From Balanoglossus misakiensis (Eukaryota > Hemichordata): a stretch of DNA of 64,000 nucleotides. This document shows, piece after piece, positions 34,920-48,200 of the stretch; position 1 is the first letter of the stretch; every line of letters starts with the position of its first letter. A model generated the notes under the pieces. The model worked only from the letters and a program-made list of their open reading frames with translations. It was not told the origin of the DNA and did not search any database. The position numbers and the translations under genes are program-made. The DNA lies in contig CM082577.2 in NCBI GenBank assembly GCA_040954595.2, forward strand, positions 12,214,001 to 12,278,000, written 5' to 3'.

Positions 34920-35295
34920 AATTAGGTGCTCGCAAATTTCCTGCTATTGCTCAGTCACAATATTACACAGAGATGATATACTATTCTGCCACCTGTACTA
35001 TAAACAGTTTGGCGAATATCAAAAGTTTTTTTAAAAACTGATTTGTACAATTCAACGTTAAAATTTGCATGTCCGTCAGCCAGTGCAACAACACTCTTTA
35101 ATCTGAAATGGATCATTCAGCCTCATGTATGGACGATTGCTTCGCAAGTTACTCACAATTGAAGAAACATAAAAATTCAACCAATTTTCCCCAAATACAA
35201 TGTACCTGTTTACAATATACATATACATGTACTTAAAGAATAACTTGTATTTCAAAAAGTTACCTGTATATAACCTACAACACACAGCTCACTGT

Positions 35296-35301
35296 AATAA
35301 A
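35296..35301 (+). terminator. polyadenylation signal of the modular protein gene
   Basis: AATAAA 377 bp after the stop codon, in an otherwise non-coding tail. Confidence 0.55.
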
Positions 35302-35309
35302 GCAACATT

Positions 35310-38300
35310 TATTCCTATTAATACAATCTGTATTTTTAAGATCACAAATGTCATAGCATGACTCTGATTTCTGACAGTAAAGATATGGTTCGTTTGTGAA
35401 AGACTGTACACCACTGATACAGATCTGCAAAGCAGGAGAATCTTGAAACATCGAAGAATTGGTTAGAAGAGTGCCAACTATAAGCATTACGTCATTTCTG
35501 GAAAGTTGTGATGATGCTAATAAGAAACCCTTTGCTATTGACTCCTTTGACATTTGTTAGAGTGTGTTTAATTAAAGTACAAGAAAGTGTTTTTAGTATT
35601 TATAGATGTTAATTGGTACACATGTATTCTTTACTATCAATCACGTGATCTGGCCATGTGACCTACGGCGATGTCATTTCGAAGTGACGGGCAAGCAATA
35701 TTTCGGCATTCAATAAAAGTTTTTCCGAGTATGTTTTTACTTTAGAACCGCCAGACACGTAACTTGTATTAGGTATAATGCCTAGGCTTTATATCGGTCT
35801 CATGGAGTTTCGTCTGCACAGTCTTTGTCTGGACCACGTTGTTGAAGTTGCCCGTCATCTGGATAATTGAATGCCAACGTAACTGCCGCATAGACAGTAA
35901 ATAAGGTCATGTAGAATGCATGATTTTGATGTGATGCCCCGTATGTTAGCATATCTTTGATAGCAGTTGCTTGCAACAGTTTCCTGACGTTGTTCTGTCT
36001 GGCGCGTTGAGGGACCTTCTGCCATCAATAACATGTTCTCAACAAAGGTGACATGTTTAGCAAGTGTGCGCATTTTTCAGGCTGACGACTTTGACAGCGC
36101 ATTCATCACTTCAAGAGACAAATCACCACAGCTGGTGAAAGCTGATTTGTCGACATCAAACAGCTGCTAAAGTAGGCTTTAAAAAACACAATCGTTATCA
36201 TACCACTGAGGCAGAATGTGGTTAAAGGCGTAAATTGATTTTTTTCTCGGATGATCTTTCTGTGTAGGACTTTGATTATTAAAGCCCCAATAGCTGCCGA
36301 TTTTTGAATTCTTTTCATGATTTTACGTTCGATCTTAGAATGGAGTCAATTAGTTCGTATACACAAACATATCATCAACCTCTGATTATGGCTGATAAAT
36401 ATGGAGAAGTTAAATAATAAACGGGCGCCATGCCCATTTTTCAACTGCCAATTTCCAGTGTATGCAGTTATCACGTAAGGCGCACATGAGTATTATAATC
36501 CCTGCAAAGTCTACCGAGAGACAAAACACTTTATTACATGGTATGGAGATAAGATATTTTGCGTAGATATACTACATAGCAAATTCTTTCCCGGCCTGGA
36601 AACCGGTGACATTGGCATGCTCGATCAATTGTTCAATCGTCAAGTGAAGTCGACTCTTAAAAATTGGCCAAGGGCGTGTGTCATGGTTTACGGTCAAATC
36701 TACGGTTGGTTGGCAAATTTGAATGTTCCCTCATGTCCGCGGTATGGCTGTAATGAAAGATACTGAATAAGCTCTATTAGCTTGGATTTCACTGTGGCTA
36801 CGGTGAATACATTCACACGAAGACAAAAATGACCTGGCCCAGTTTCAGCTCTTTTCTGTCATTCACCGTTTTGGTCTTTTCACAAAAGTTAGATTTCAAC
36901 GCGCAGATATGCGAGTGAGTGGAATTGACCGGACCAAGTAACACAGCCATCGTCATTGTACGTGAAAATTTTGTGACTGAAAAAATGTTGCGCGCACATT
37001 TTCTAAAAATTTCCTGAGATGACTTCATTAAAGAAGGGACAATTTCTAAAGCGCGTGACAAGTCAGTGAATATATATAACACTTGTTTTGAATTCACGTG
37101 GAGATCGTTGATTTTTAAATAATTCAATTCAATTTGAGCAAATCTGCTTAAGATTGCCAAGAGTAACCTAATTACATTATTATCAAAACTGTTAGTCTAT
37201 GTTTTTTAACTGGTGAATCTGGTTTCTGATCAGTCAAATATTGATGGCAGACGACAGCGAACAATGCATCTGTCTGCTAAGCTCCGCGTCGCTAAAAAAT
37301 AAAACCGTATGATGGAATTGAATAAAACATTTATAGCAGCGCATTCTGAAATATAAATATCATCTGGCATATTTGAAAACTGAATTTTGAATGCTCGTGT
37401 GAAAGATTACAAGAATAATTCATGCGTGACATTTCAAATGCGTCTTCTCTGCTTCCCGACATTCGAGCGCAATGCAACTAGACGCGATCACAAATTTCAG
37501 AAATTTGGCCTCAGACTGTAAAGGCCGATTGACTGCGCGCGCACGTTCTGTGCCAACAGATCCGAATATCATATCGTCTGTTCGTGCCTTTCTTTCATTT
37601 TGTACCGTTCTTCCGAAAGTCTGAACGGAAAATTAATAGAGCACGTATGCCCTCACTGGAAAGAAGCCGAAGCGTGTGCACTTGCCGTTCGGCAACATGC
37701 CACCCTCGGTGAAAAGTTTGCACAGCTCTGTTTATCTTGGCAGTATCGCCGGACCCTAAATGATCCACTTGTCAAGTGGTGCCAAGTCATAATGAAGGCA
37801 ACTATTTATCGCAAAAGTTATAAAAACAACGCCTGAACCGACTCTCCCTTTTGTATCGGATTACTTGACCCTTGACCTCTCTGCACGCAGTTGAGGACAC
37901 ACACAAACAGAGTAAATGACTGGCATTGAGCGTTTGCAGATTACTGTTTGGAAAGTTTTATGTTCCCGTCATCAAGTCATAACCGTTTTTTTCCCCGTCT
38001 GATTTATGGAGACCACTTCACTATTCACTCAACGGTATTTAGGGAAGCCCGGCAGACCAACAATAGGAAAGAGACGGTGCTGTCTACGGAATGTTATCAT
38101 TAACCTGTGTCAAAATTGATATAAAATTCGATGTTTAAGATATTATTTCTAGGTTTATTATGAAAATTATTAGACATTTATACTGTACAAGAGGAGAAAC
38201 CTGCAGTGTACACAATGAATGAATACTATTGTGACTTGATTGTGCACATCATTTGGTATTCCAGTTTGTTTAGGTGGATGAAGATGTCTGCAGATATAAT

Positions 38301-38684
38301 TTCCATTCTCGATAATAATTATTACTATCTTAATGATATTTTATAATAGTTTAAATTTTTTTCGGGAATTCGACGTTTTAACATTTTTTTGCAATAACGC
38401 GAACGCATCAGGTGAGCGAAGTCAGAAGGAGATTTTATCCAGATTTTGAAGTGTTTTGAAAATTGGGCAACTGCGTTATATCATTTGACGATATTTTATA
38501 GCAGTACACAATGTACTAACTTTAGTACACAGTTTGAACTTTTCCAATGATCATCATTTGTGGTAGTTTTCAACCCAGCGCTTTCATTCAAAATTGACAT
38601 AGAGAATAAAACGGTGGGTGTAGCCGATCACGGCAATGTAAAACAACCATTTGTGGTAATTTGTGGAGTAAAATTACGGCTGTT
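35310..38684. other. intergenic stretch, no supported gene
   Basis: Open frames up to 115 codons on both strands without domains. A taaagccccaatagctgcc motif near 36280 recurs at 1651-1670 (taaagcccctatagctgcc) and is probably one end of a dispersed repeat. Confidence 0.4.
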
Positions 38685-38746
38685 AGTCTAGTATCTAGCC
38701 GTGTTTTGTCCGCAAAGTTTGAGAAAATACGGCTAGATAATAGACT
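38685..38746. repeat. compact foldback, TAGTATCTAGCCG variant
   Basis: agtctagtatctagccgtgt and the inverse tacggctagataatagact around tttgtccgcaaagtttgag. Same subtype as 8403-8491. Confidence 0.7.
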
Positions 38747-39802
38747 ATGAGGAAGTATTTTGATTTTCGAGGTGCCCAAACAATTGAAGGACTATCGTTT
38801 TTCCCCAGAAAATCTGTCTCCGAGGCGCGTACTAATTTAACCAAAGAAAAAACCAGAAAGTCATTCCAGTTCAATCCCTTTCATAATATTTTGCTTTCGG
38901 CAAGTATTTCTTAAAATAGCACTATAGACGTTTATTATTTTTCCTTGGGTGTCACGGTTGTCCGTCGGTGGACCGTTTCGGTCTTTGTCGGTTGCCACGT
39001 CTAATTTCGCCGCTTTTGATTGGCTGGATGCAATTTATCAACGAGACATGCGCACTTAACCGTAAAATGCAGTGCGTAAAATAATACCCGAAATGGCTTC
39101 TCAACCGGGGCCAATATTTTCTTAGAGCAGTGACCGTGCACCCCTCTGAACACACACCAAACAAAGTGTCGATACACAATCATGCACGGTGAGATCTAAA
39201 ACTCTTCGATGATATGATGTCCTGCATGCGTGTATGCATGAATGCAGCTTCGTCGGATAAGTTGTCAATCTAAACAGTTTCTGAACCCAACTCTTTTTTT
39301 ACAAGCTAGGCCATTTGTAATATACACGCGTAAGCAAGACGTTGTCGCAGCCAGCGAAGTGATCACGTCCATGCATCCGATAAAAGTACAAAACTTTATA
39401 GCTTCACACATATGTTAGGGCCAGAGTTTATCATCATTCTTGCAAACAGTTTCTGTTATTTTACGGGTGCTTTCAACGACAAACACCTTAATGCTGTGCG
39501 GATAAACGACCGCCATGTGTGCAACTGCAACTGGCCTGCGAAAACTCGGTCAGCTCAACGGTATACACTGAGATGCAGCGACGTGCACAAGTTGTACATT
39601 CTGCTCATTTGGTTTAAAGAATTGGCAGATTTCAATTCGTTTAACGTGCAAATAAGGTCTGGGTAAACACGCTGCGTCAAATTATGACACGCGGCCATGC
39701 GTACATTGGACAATTTATCCAATTATGGCAACGTTTTTATTTAAAGTTAAGTTTTTTTTCAATGTTTTCGGCAGAATTATATAGTGTGCTGTGGCTTGCA
39801 AG
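38747..39802. other. intergenic stretch, no supported gene
   Basis: Nothing recognised; no domain in the open frames at 39001-39183 (-) or 39412-39666 (+). Confidence 0.4.
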
Positions 39803-40052
39803 ATGTATGTATGTATGTATGTATGTATGTATGTATGTATGTATGTATGTATGTATGTATGTATGTATGTATGTATGTATGTATGTATGTATGTATGTAT
39901 GTATGTATGTATGTATGTATGTATGTATGTATGTATGTATGTATGTATGTATGTATGTATGTATGTATGTATGTATGTATGTATGTATGTATGTATGTAT
40001 GTATGTATGTATGTATGTATGTATGTATGTATGAATGTATGTATGTATGTAT
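39803..40052 (+). repeat. (ATGT)n tetranucleotide array, about 250 bp
   Basis: About 60 nearly uninterrupted ATGT units, with a single interruption (gaatgt) near 40033. A period of four leaves all three frames open on both strands (Met-Tyr-Val-Cys forward, Thr-Tyr-Ile-His reverse); those frames are not genes. Confidence 0.98.
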
Positions 40053-40959
40053 ACGTAGTTCATTGTAATTTATATTAGAAGAGTACTTTCGCTTGACATT
40101 ATTGTGGTTATTTGGTGGGGGGGTTGTCGTAGCCTGATGTTCTGCTCAAAGTCGATAGTTATTAGAGGTGCTCTCTCACAATACAGAATAAAATTATAAT
40201 TGGATGCAAACCAAAATTAATGCCAAGGAGATGTTTCAGGATGCGCATACAGACAGGCAAACGGACACAGCGCAGGTGATTGACAATTTAGAATCTCTTA
40301 GTAAACAAATCTCTCACGTGGATCCGAACGAAAATAAAGTGAAAAGAGAGCGGCCTTGTCCCAATAGAAGATCAGTCCATGAATATAATTCACATAGTAT
40401 ATAGAGAAGTTCATTTTATGCCCCAACGGACTTGAGTAACGGTTTTAAGCATAAGTAAGCCGGGGTCGACGATAATCGAAGTTTAAATCCGGAATTAATA
40501 GCGGCGGAAATGTTTAGAATGAGGCCTTCGCACGGTTTTAATCTACTGAAAGTATCTTTCGGGTTTTGGACATAATGGGGTCTCAGATGATTATGAGTGT
40601 CCCTCGAGTGAGAGACAATAGTGAACAATGTCTCAAGTATTTCAGAGCTGCAGATTACGCCGAATACGTTTTTGAAGCGGTCTCCTCTTCCCACACCCCC
40701 AGAGGTCGGATTATTACGCTTGAAAATTGGGCCTTGTGCGCTACGTCCAGTTTGTGTCCATCAAGTCTGTGTGATTTCACCTTGAAATAAAAGAGAAGGC
40801 GTTCGTCTTTGGTAACTTGGGTTTGGTTTATTTTAGTTTTACAACATTTCGTTCTGTAGAGTATTTTACAGAGGTTTGATTCGTACTTTTTTGTGCGAGT
40901 AAGTTGAGTAATATACTATCGCCACGTACGGTTCGGTTTGATTAACTCACAAAGTATTA
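40053..40959. other. intergenic stretch, no supported gene
   Basis: Open frames at 40416-40694 (-) and 40566-40790 (+) overlap and show no domain. Confidence 0.4.
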
Positions 40960-41300
40960 AAATTAGCTGTATTTTTGGCTTTATTTCTTGTATTTTTGTT
41001 CTGTGTATCAAATGCAATTTCTCTCTCTACTAAACAAGCAGCATGCTAGTGTGTGTACACAGTATTCTACTTGTATGTTTTGTAACGGCCACTGTTATTG
41101 TTGACAAATGAATTCTAGTCCGAACTTGAATTTAAATTTTGCGCAATAACAATGCATGCTGACTATACACAAATACGTTGGGCTGATAAGCAAAATTCTG
41201 GGCATTTCATAATAAGGTTTCAGGAATTTGAACGAGAAAATACAGTAGATACACGCAACAAATATACTGAAACCATAGCGAAAGTTACAGCGAATGGAGC
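40960..41300 (+). repeat. dispersed repeat, copy 1 of a diverged pair
   Basis: The sequence ggctttatttcttgtatttt to actgaaaccatagcgaaagt matches 51476-51810 in order throughout, with shared blocks such as gttattgttgacaaat and tctagtccg. Strongly diverged (substitutions and short indels). No coding content seen. Confidence 0.65.
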
Positions 41301-41547
41301 CTAGAAAGTTTTATCTGTGGAAGCGAGGAAGAAATACAAAGTGACTCTCTACTTACAGACAGTGGTATCAGACCAATCATGATTTTGTTTTCATGGAAAT
41401 AAATATTTTTCTAAGAGAAGGGTATAGTCAAGACGGGTTCGGCCAAGGTTTGTATTCCAGTATTCCAGAGGGACTCGTTTGGTCACTGTCCATCATCGGT
41501 GTTCAACTGTGGGTGCAACATCCAAACCTTTGCAGCGGCACAGACAG

Positions 41548-41724
41548 TGTAGTGACCTGCAGTGTACGTTGTATTTGCATATAGCAGTGTTATTGCACCT
41601 GTTGTATATCACCTATATTTAAAGGTTCATTTGAATAGAGCTGGTCGGTCAGTATTCAGCCATCTTGGTGTCACCGTCTCTGTGCATGTGCTCTATCTCT
41701 CTGCCCACTATCCTGAACACTACA
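41548..41724 (+). mobile_element. 177-bp long terminal repeat of an LTR retrotransposon
   Basis: Begins TGTAGTG and ends CACTACA, exact inverse termini with the canonical TG...CA. A TATA-like tatatttaaagg lies inside. It is followed at 41725 by tttggcgacgaggata, the type of primer-binding region found after 5' LTRs of Ty3/gypsy (Mag-type) elements. Confidence 0.75.
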
Positions 41725-41814
41725 TTTGGCGACGAGGATACTTCACCCAGCAGCACAGCCGATATACCGAGCAAAAGTAAGACTCCATTGAGTTGTCATT
41801 GAAATTTACTCAGA

Positions 41815-42031
41815 ATGGCAGGAGAAGCTGGTTTCATTTTCTCGCAATTGGATATCCACACTGACTCTGCCAAGTTGGCACCTCGATGGAAGCGGTGGTT
41901 GGCCCGGTTTGAGAACAGCTGTACTGCGTAGAAAATTACAGACCCGTATCAAAAGCGAGCGTTTACTTCTGGACAAGGAAGGGTGGTGAAGATTTATTTG
42001 ACATTTCAGAGACTCTTGTTATGCCTATACT
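41815..42031 (+). pseudogene. gag start of a Ty3/gypsy-type retrotransposon, broken
   Basis: ATG at 41815, then 38 codons including APRWKRWLARFEN, the Trp-rich motif that opens many gypsy-type gag proteins, before TAG at 41929. Further gag-like reading continues downstream in other frames (around DLFDISETL), so frameshifts follow the stop. Nothing of protease, reverse transcriptase or integrase remains. Confidence 0.6.
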
Positions 42032-42050
42032 CACTATCCTGAACACTACA
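42032..42050 (+). mobile_element. 3' LTR remnant
   Basis: cactatcctgaacactaca is identical to the last 19 bases of the LTR at 41548-41724. The next five bases (ggcag) resemble the five before the 5' LTR (gacag), one mismatch, as an aged target duplication would. Confidence 0.65.
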
Positions 42051-42083
42051 GGCAGCACGGTGTGTGGGGAGGTGGGAGTGACG

Positions 42084-42250
42084 TAGTCTAGAATCCAGGC
42101 TCGTGTGTGGAGCATGGCGAAAAAACAACAACACAAGTCTGGATTGTAGACCAATCTGATTAAAATCAGATGTAGGGAACGGCGACAGCATAAAAAAAAC
42201 ACGTCGCCGTTCCCTACATCTGATTTTAATCAGATTGGATTGTAGACTAG
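42084..42250. mobile_element. GTCTAGAATCCAG foldback interrupted by a nested CAATCTGATT foldback
   Basis: The outer element: tagtctagaatccaggctc on the left, agtctggattgtagac and its continuation gattgtagactaga on the right. The inner hairpin, caatctgattaaaatcagat to its inverse (42152-42238), is flanked by the 10-bp repeat gattgtagac. Insertion of the second into the first is therefore directly readable. Confidence 0.85.
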
Positions 42251-42426
42251 AAGTGGCGATGCATACAGCAATTTCAGAGCGACAACCTCGGAAGAATGGA
42301 AGCTGTAGCTCGGAATAACAGCTGATTTTCGTCTTAGGTTTAATTACTGAACGCCACGTCACGCGCCCCGTCTACAAAAGAGTGCACCGATCAATTTACA
42401 CGTGAAGTTAACATCAGAATTTTATT

Positions 42427-44335
42427 AGGGTTTCGAGACCCTCTGGTCTCGAAACCCTCTTGAAATCGTGTTGTTTTTTATTATTATTATTATTCTTCTT
42501 CCCACTCTTAAAAACAGCCGCTATTCGAAGACCGTTGCACCCAATGACTTGAAATTTGGCTCATAGGTAAAACTCAAAGCAAGTAATTTTCTGATCATGT
42601 AACTATGGCAACAGGTCACATGACCTGGCAGCCATCTTGGATTGAAAGTTTAAAATTGATCTCATTTGCATAAAAAATGACGAATCAAAATTCTTTGAAC
42701 AAACTTTGTGGACCATATGGCCAGGGTCCTATATGCAAAATTTCAATGTTCAAGTCTTTGCCGATTTTGAGGAGATGATTTTTAAAGCATTATTTTTCAT
42801 ATTTTTCAAGACCATTGGACCCAGCCTTAGGCCTATACTTTCCATAGTTAAGCTATGGCCACCTAGGATCTTAGATTTATGCCCAATATCTCAACATCCG
42901 CTGGGCTGATCAGCTTCAAATTTATTGTGCAGCTAGCCTACCTTCCAACAATCAGTTCCAACTGGAAAAAATAATATGAAAAATCGACCGATTTTTTTAT
43001 ATTAATTTTTTTATGAAATCTATACCTATACGTATTCCACTATAGTTAAGCTATGGCCAAGTCGTTTTGTAGAATTCTGGTTGGTGCAATAGTCCTATCG
43101 GCCAGTGTGCAGCATAGGACCACAAAAAGAAGCCAAATTAATTCAAGGGTCACCTGTGACACCTGCCTAACTCATTAATTATGTGCATACCTAATTCGAG
43201 GCAAACCAATAGGGCTACAGGTCTGATTTTTGTTAGACATGGACCAGTATGGGGTCAAATTATCCCCCAAAATTTGGGGTGACCTTGAGTGACCTTTGAC
43301 CTTCTTCCGCATATCTCGGCATCCAGAGCAGGTACAGCTTAGGTGTTTGGGTGGATGGTACCAAATTAAGAAGCCAAATTCAAGGGTCACCTGTGACACC
43401 TGCCTAACTCATTAATTATGTGCATACCTCATTCCAGGCGAACCAAGGGGGCTTCAGGTCTGGTGTTTGTTGGATATGTACCACTATGGGGTCAAATTTT
43501 CCCCCCAAATTTGGGGTGACCTCGGGTGACCTTTGACCTACTTCCTCATATCTCGGCATCCACAGCAGGTACAGCTTAGGTGTTTGGGAGGATGGTACCA
43601 AAATAAGAAGCCACAATTTAGGGTCACCTGTGACACCTGCATAACTCATTAATTATGTGCAAACCTAATTCCAGCCAAACTAACAGGGCTACAGGTCTTG
43701 TGTTTGTTGGATATGTACCACTAGGGGATCAAATTGTTTTGCCCAAATTTTGGGGTGACCTTGGGTGACCTTTGACCTACTTCCACATATCTCAGCATCT
43801 AGAGCAGGTACAGCTTAGGTGTTTGGGTGGATGGAACCAAAATAAGAAGCCAAAATTTAGGGTCACCTGTGACACCTGCCTTACTCATTAATTATGTGCA
43901 TACCTAATTCCAGGCGAACTAACAGGACTACAGGTCTGGTGTTTGTTGGACATGGACCAGTATGGGGTCAAATTTTCCCCCAAAATTTCGGGTGACCTTG
44001 GGTGACCTTTGACCTACTTCCGCATATCTCGGCATCCACAGCAGGTACAGCTTAGGTGTTTGGGAGGATGGTACCAAAATAAGTAGCCAAAATTTAGGAC
44101 CACCTGTGACACCTGCCTAACTATGTGCATAACTAAGTACACACGAACCAATAGGGCTAGATGTGTGGTTTTTATTGGACATGGACCAATATAGTGTCAA
44201 AATTTTCTGCTCATATTTAGGGTGACCTCACATGACGTTTGGCCAACTTTCCCACATCCTCCACCCTGACTAATTAAATATGCACATATCTATCTCCAGG
44301 CGAACCAATAGGGCTAGCAGTGTCTCGAAACCCGC
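42427..44335 (-). repeat. inverted block of the nuclear-receptor-motif repeat family, four ~238-bp units
   Basis: A 14-bp-stem hairpin (agggtttcgagacc at 42427-42440 against 42445-42458, loop ctct) opens the block, and gtctcgaaaccc closes it near 44333. Between lie ATT-rich sequence with gaagaag-type ends and four tandem units of about 238 bp (gcatatctcggcatccagag at 43310 and repeats near 43549, 43787 and 44025). Each unit has a perfect TGACCTTTGACCT (43290, 43527, 43766, 44003). It reads as the reverse complement of the 55765-64000 family. Confidence 0.85.
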
Positions 44336-45073
44336 TTATTGCTGTTCACAGCTATATTTTAATTCAAAATTGTGAATCAATTCTTCACGAGAACATCTGC
44401 CACATATATAGTCCTACATTGTATCCGTTCCAAATTCACCTTAAAAGACAAGTGTTATGAATAATAGGCGACTACAATTTTTTCTAGCAAGGTTTAACAT
44501 TGTTTCCTGTATTTGGTGATCCCGTCGGAAACTTTCCCTTCAACCCCCTACATTTTCGGTTCCTGTGAAAAATTTAACAGTTCCTGCATCCCAGATATCA
44601 GTGTAAACTAGATTGGAAACAGCGTGCGGATAATGGATGTAAGACTGCCGCTATGTAGGAAACAGGAAATTAAACCTTGAGATGTGCTTTCTCTCTTCCC
44701 TGTGAACAAATCCCGCGCCCAGAAATCCGAACAGAAACCAGAAATCAAAGAGATAAGAGATAAGACAGAGAGGTTATAAAGTTGGTCTTTTTTTCAAAAA
44801 TTATGTGTTATATCTAGAGCTTGTAAACTACTTCCCAACTCAGTGTCGTTCGCTGTCCATTGATTGGCCAGGTTCGTTCATCCGCATTTTCGTGGAAAAG
44901 GATTTAATCAACAAATTGTCAGACTTTTCGGTTGCTTTGAAGGATTATACCTGTCAACAAAATGGGCTGGGGAGACTTTTTGCTGCATTAATAACAGAAT
45001 GAACTGAGCGATGTGATTCTCGTCTTCACGAGAAGCATTTTGTGATACAAAAGCGTTGTGCGTTGTTTCCATG
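44336..45073. other. intergenic stretch, no supported gene
   Basis: Nothing recognised. Confidence 0.4.
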
Positions 45074-45260
45074 TTAAAGGTATACGGTCACCTATGCAAA
45101 TTTAGCTACAGTTACCATGGTAAACTTAAGATGTAGCCAATTACGGTTTTTCAGTGGGTGGCACACACGGAAAAAAAGAGCGCCACCATATGGTCTTTAG
45201 AATTATCAAATACGCAATTTCAGCTATGTACGGGCGTACACGCGTACTGTATAACTTTAA
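45074..45260. mobile_element. TTAA-flanked foldback, copy 3
   Basis: ttaaaggtatacggtcacct at the left; the right end drifted (gtactgtataactttaa). The interior tagctacagttaccatgg is shared with copies 1 and 2. Confidence 0.75.
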
Positions 45261-48200
45261 CTATTCCTTCAGTCCATTCATATTAGTTAAATTCATTCAC
45301 AGTTAAACACATTCTCTTTATATCCAATGCACTTTTCTACGTCTGTAGCCTAAACTCCAACCCTCGGGGTTGCCATGTCATGGTGTAGCCCTGCGTACAG
45401 GTACGCACATGCAGGGCTAGTCGTGATGGTACCTTCTACCATACAGTGCCATTACGAGAACACCCCTGCAGATGTCGATAGACTACTAGTAACAAGAACC
45501 CTGTCAAGTTCCACGCGGGAAAACATCAGCAGGCGTGTACCCCACCCTCAATTTATCACATATCTGCCATCGATTTAGCGAGCGAGCATGTAAACTGCCC
45601 TCTGATGTCTACCCAGACGGTCTCGCAACACGACTCAGAACGGCTGTAAACTTCCAAGATAATTAACCCATTTGTCATAATTGTCAACTACAGCTGCAAA
45701 ATGGTCCAATTTGCCATCGACTAGACACTAGTGATCGGGTGTTTTTTTTGCAGCGGATTCTTGAGATAATATTTGATTTCCGCTTATCAGAATCGAGAGA
45801 AGACTGGAAAAATGTCACTTAATATGTATTCTAATGATCGAAGCGTGGAATCGCGCCCGTCTTGATTATTATTATATATTTGAATCACGGCAGACGCTCC
45901 TAAATTATATCCCTTTTTTCATTAGTCTACTAATTAAAGGCTTTCACTTGGAGACACTCAGTCTACGGTTTCGTCTTTCAGGGCCTTATATTTTATTGCC
46001 ATATTTCCAGTTTTTATCATTCGGTGCAGCAATCAAAGGGAGTAAATCACTTAGTAAAATGGAATGTCTTCGGTGGGTGCGTGTTTACAGCGATGTGTAT
46101 GAATGGCCTTGTTAAATAGCCTATATTATCTACTCGCCTTACCTGCCCGATATATATATCAGTGTATATCTAACATCAGTTTTGATAAATTTGCAATGAT
46201 GTATTCGACAGCAATAAACACCCCATCACGCACGAGCGAAGTCTTCATTTCAAATACGATCATCTCCGCGTCAAATCAGAAGACGCGACCCGTTTTTTTA
46301 CGATCTCATTGCGACTTTCCAACGCGCGCGGCGGCGCCAGATTTATCACTGTGCGTGCAGGCTCTGCAGGACGAATGCAAAAGGGTTAAATTCGAATGCT
46401 CCCAGCTGAGATAAACCAAAAGTCAATCATTTTTTTCTAGAATACAATGGCCAAATGATCAGTAACTTGCGTATTTTAAGCTTGTCTGGTCTTATCTGTA
46501 TTTAAAAACATCGAAGTCGATAAATGCAAAATTTGTCAAGAATATATTTTTTATTTGATGTAATTATTTTTTTTAAATTTGACAAATTATATTCATCACA
46601 CGCAGGATGTGATAGTACAAAAGACACCAATTAATTAGTAATTACAATAATTTCTCGTGAAATTAATATTTTCTGCTGTTGATTTTTTTTAATCAGAGAG
46701 ACTCTTTATATAGTGACAATACTAGTAGTTTCAACATCACAGGCGGCGGATAGTTTGCACAATAGGTTATATATCTGGCGGCAATATGCAGCTCGTCCTA
46801 ACCTCGACCCCGTGACTAATGCTTCTTGGGTTTGTTTTCGTTTTTTGTCAAAAAGTAATTTTACAATCATGTGTGTCCCTTTGTTCTGTCGATTCGCAAT
46901 ATGAGCAAGAGAAAAGAAAATTCAGGACTGGGTCTGTATATTGTGCCATGCCGAACATTCATCGTCTGATTGTCGTTCAATGGATCTTTTTTGCTCGGCG
47001 GAGCCAAAAAGTCTACAGACTGAATGTGCTGGCATACATCATTGTTGACGGCCGTGATTGTGAGGCAGGCAACTGGAAGAAACCAATCGACGTCTCGTTT
47101 TTCCCGAACAAGATATAATAAACTAACTCCGAAATTAAAAAAACAAAAGCGCTTGTTGGTCGGTCCTGCGCGCCGAATGAATTTCAAGATGAAGCAAGAT
47201 TTTTTTTTGAAATGTGATAGCGTGACTCACGCGGCTGTATAGCTCTGTGTGGCATTACCTGTTATTGAAAAGCAGACACGTGGAATCCAGTGGCTGCGTT
47301 TCTATTGCCATGTCTCGACGATTTGTCACGGCGAAAGTTTGCGGGTCTTTTTGCTATATCGGATGGGGGGGGGCAACGTGTATATTTACTCAGTGGTACT
47401 CGTGAACGCGTCAGTCGAAACGTGGTGTTTGCAATAGAAAGACTGACTCCCCGAAACTCTTTGCCCTTTTTATTTTCTGAATTACCAATCAAGAATTCGA
47501 TGCCCCAAAAGTTTGTAACGCACCCTATCGTTTTCAACGCACGGACAAACGTGTACAGGTAATTCGAACTGCGCATCTTTGTCGACCATCAATACGAAAC
47601 ACAACTGCGCCTCGTCTGTAACACACTTCGTGCGTGGCAAAGCGGGACTTTTTCCTTTAATTAAACCATAAGGCTTGGACTGACTGGTCAGGCCTTAGGG
47701 ACGTCTCAACACAAACATATTACAGCAATTTTTTGGTAATTGACTGGTCGGCTTGCTGGACGCAAAAAGTGGACCACGATCAACTCTCTCAAGTGATGTC
47801 TTCCGCAACACTGCCCCTATTCATATGTCAAGGCTCTCCTTCACAAAGCCAGGACAATACAGCAAGCACTATAAAAGAAAAAGAAACCAACTCTTTATTG
47901 ATCACCAGCACAACTTCTCATCGATTCAAGTATTCAGTAAACTACCACAATTGCGGTTCGTTATCGGTCGACTTCATGATGTTGTTGGTTTTAAAAGTAT
48001 GTTTGTGGAATGATCGTTTCTATTCACGTGCAAATGGGGAGAGGTCGGCCAAACCAGCCATAGACAGAAAATGATACCTCATTAACTATCTAAACAGTTC
48101 GCGGAGTTTATCAACCGGCTCCGCTATGCACGCACCTCTTTCTGAATAAAGGATGTTCTTTCGAGTCCAGTGTGCATCACTCAAAAAGGTGAAGGTATTA

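Noticed and set aside
36813-37160. 115-codon minus-strand open frame
   Set aside because: No domain or splice context; AT-rich.
39737-40078. Long open frames (Met-Tyr-Val-Cys and Thr-Tyr-Ile-His repeats) on both strands
   Set aside because: Produced by the ATGT microsatellite; a period of four leaves every frame open.
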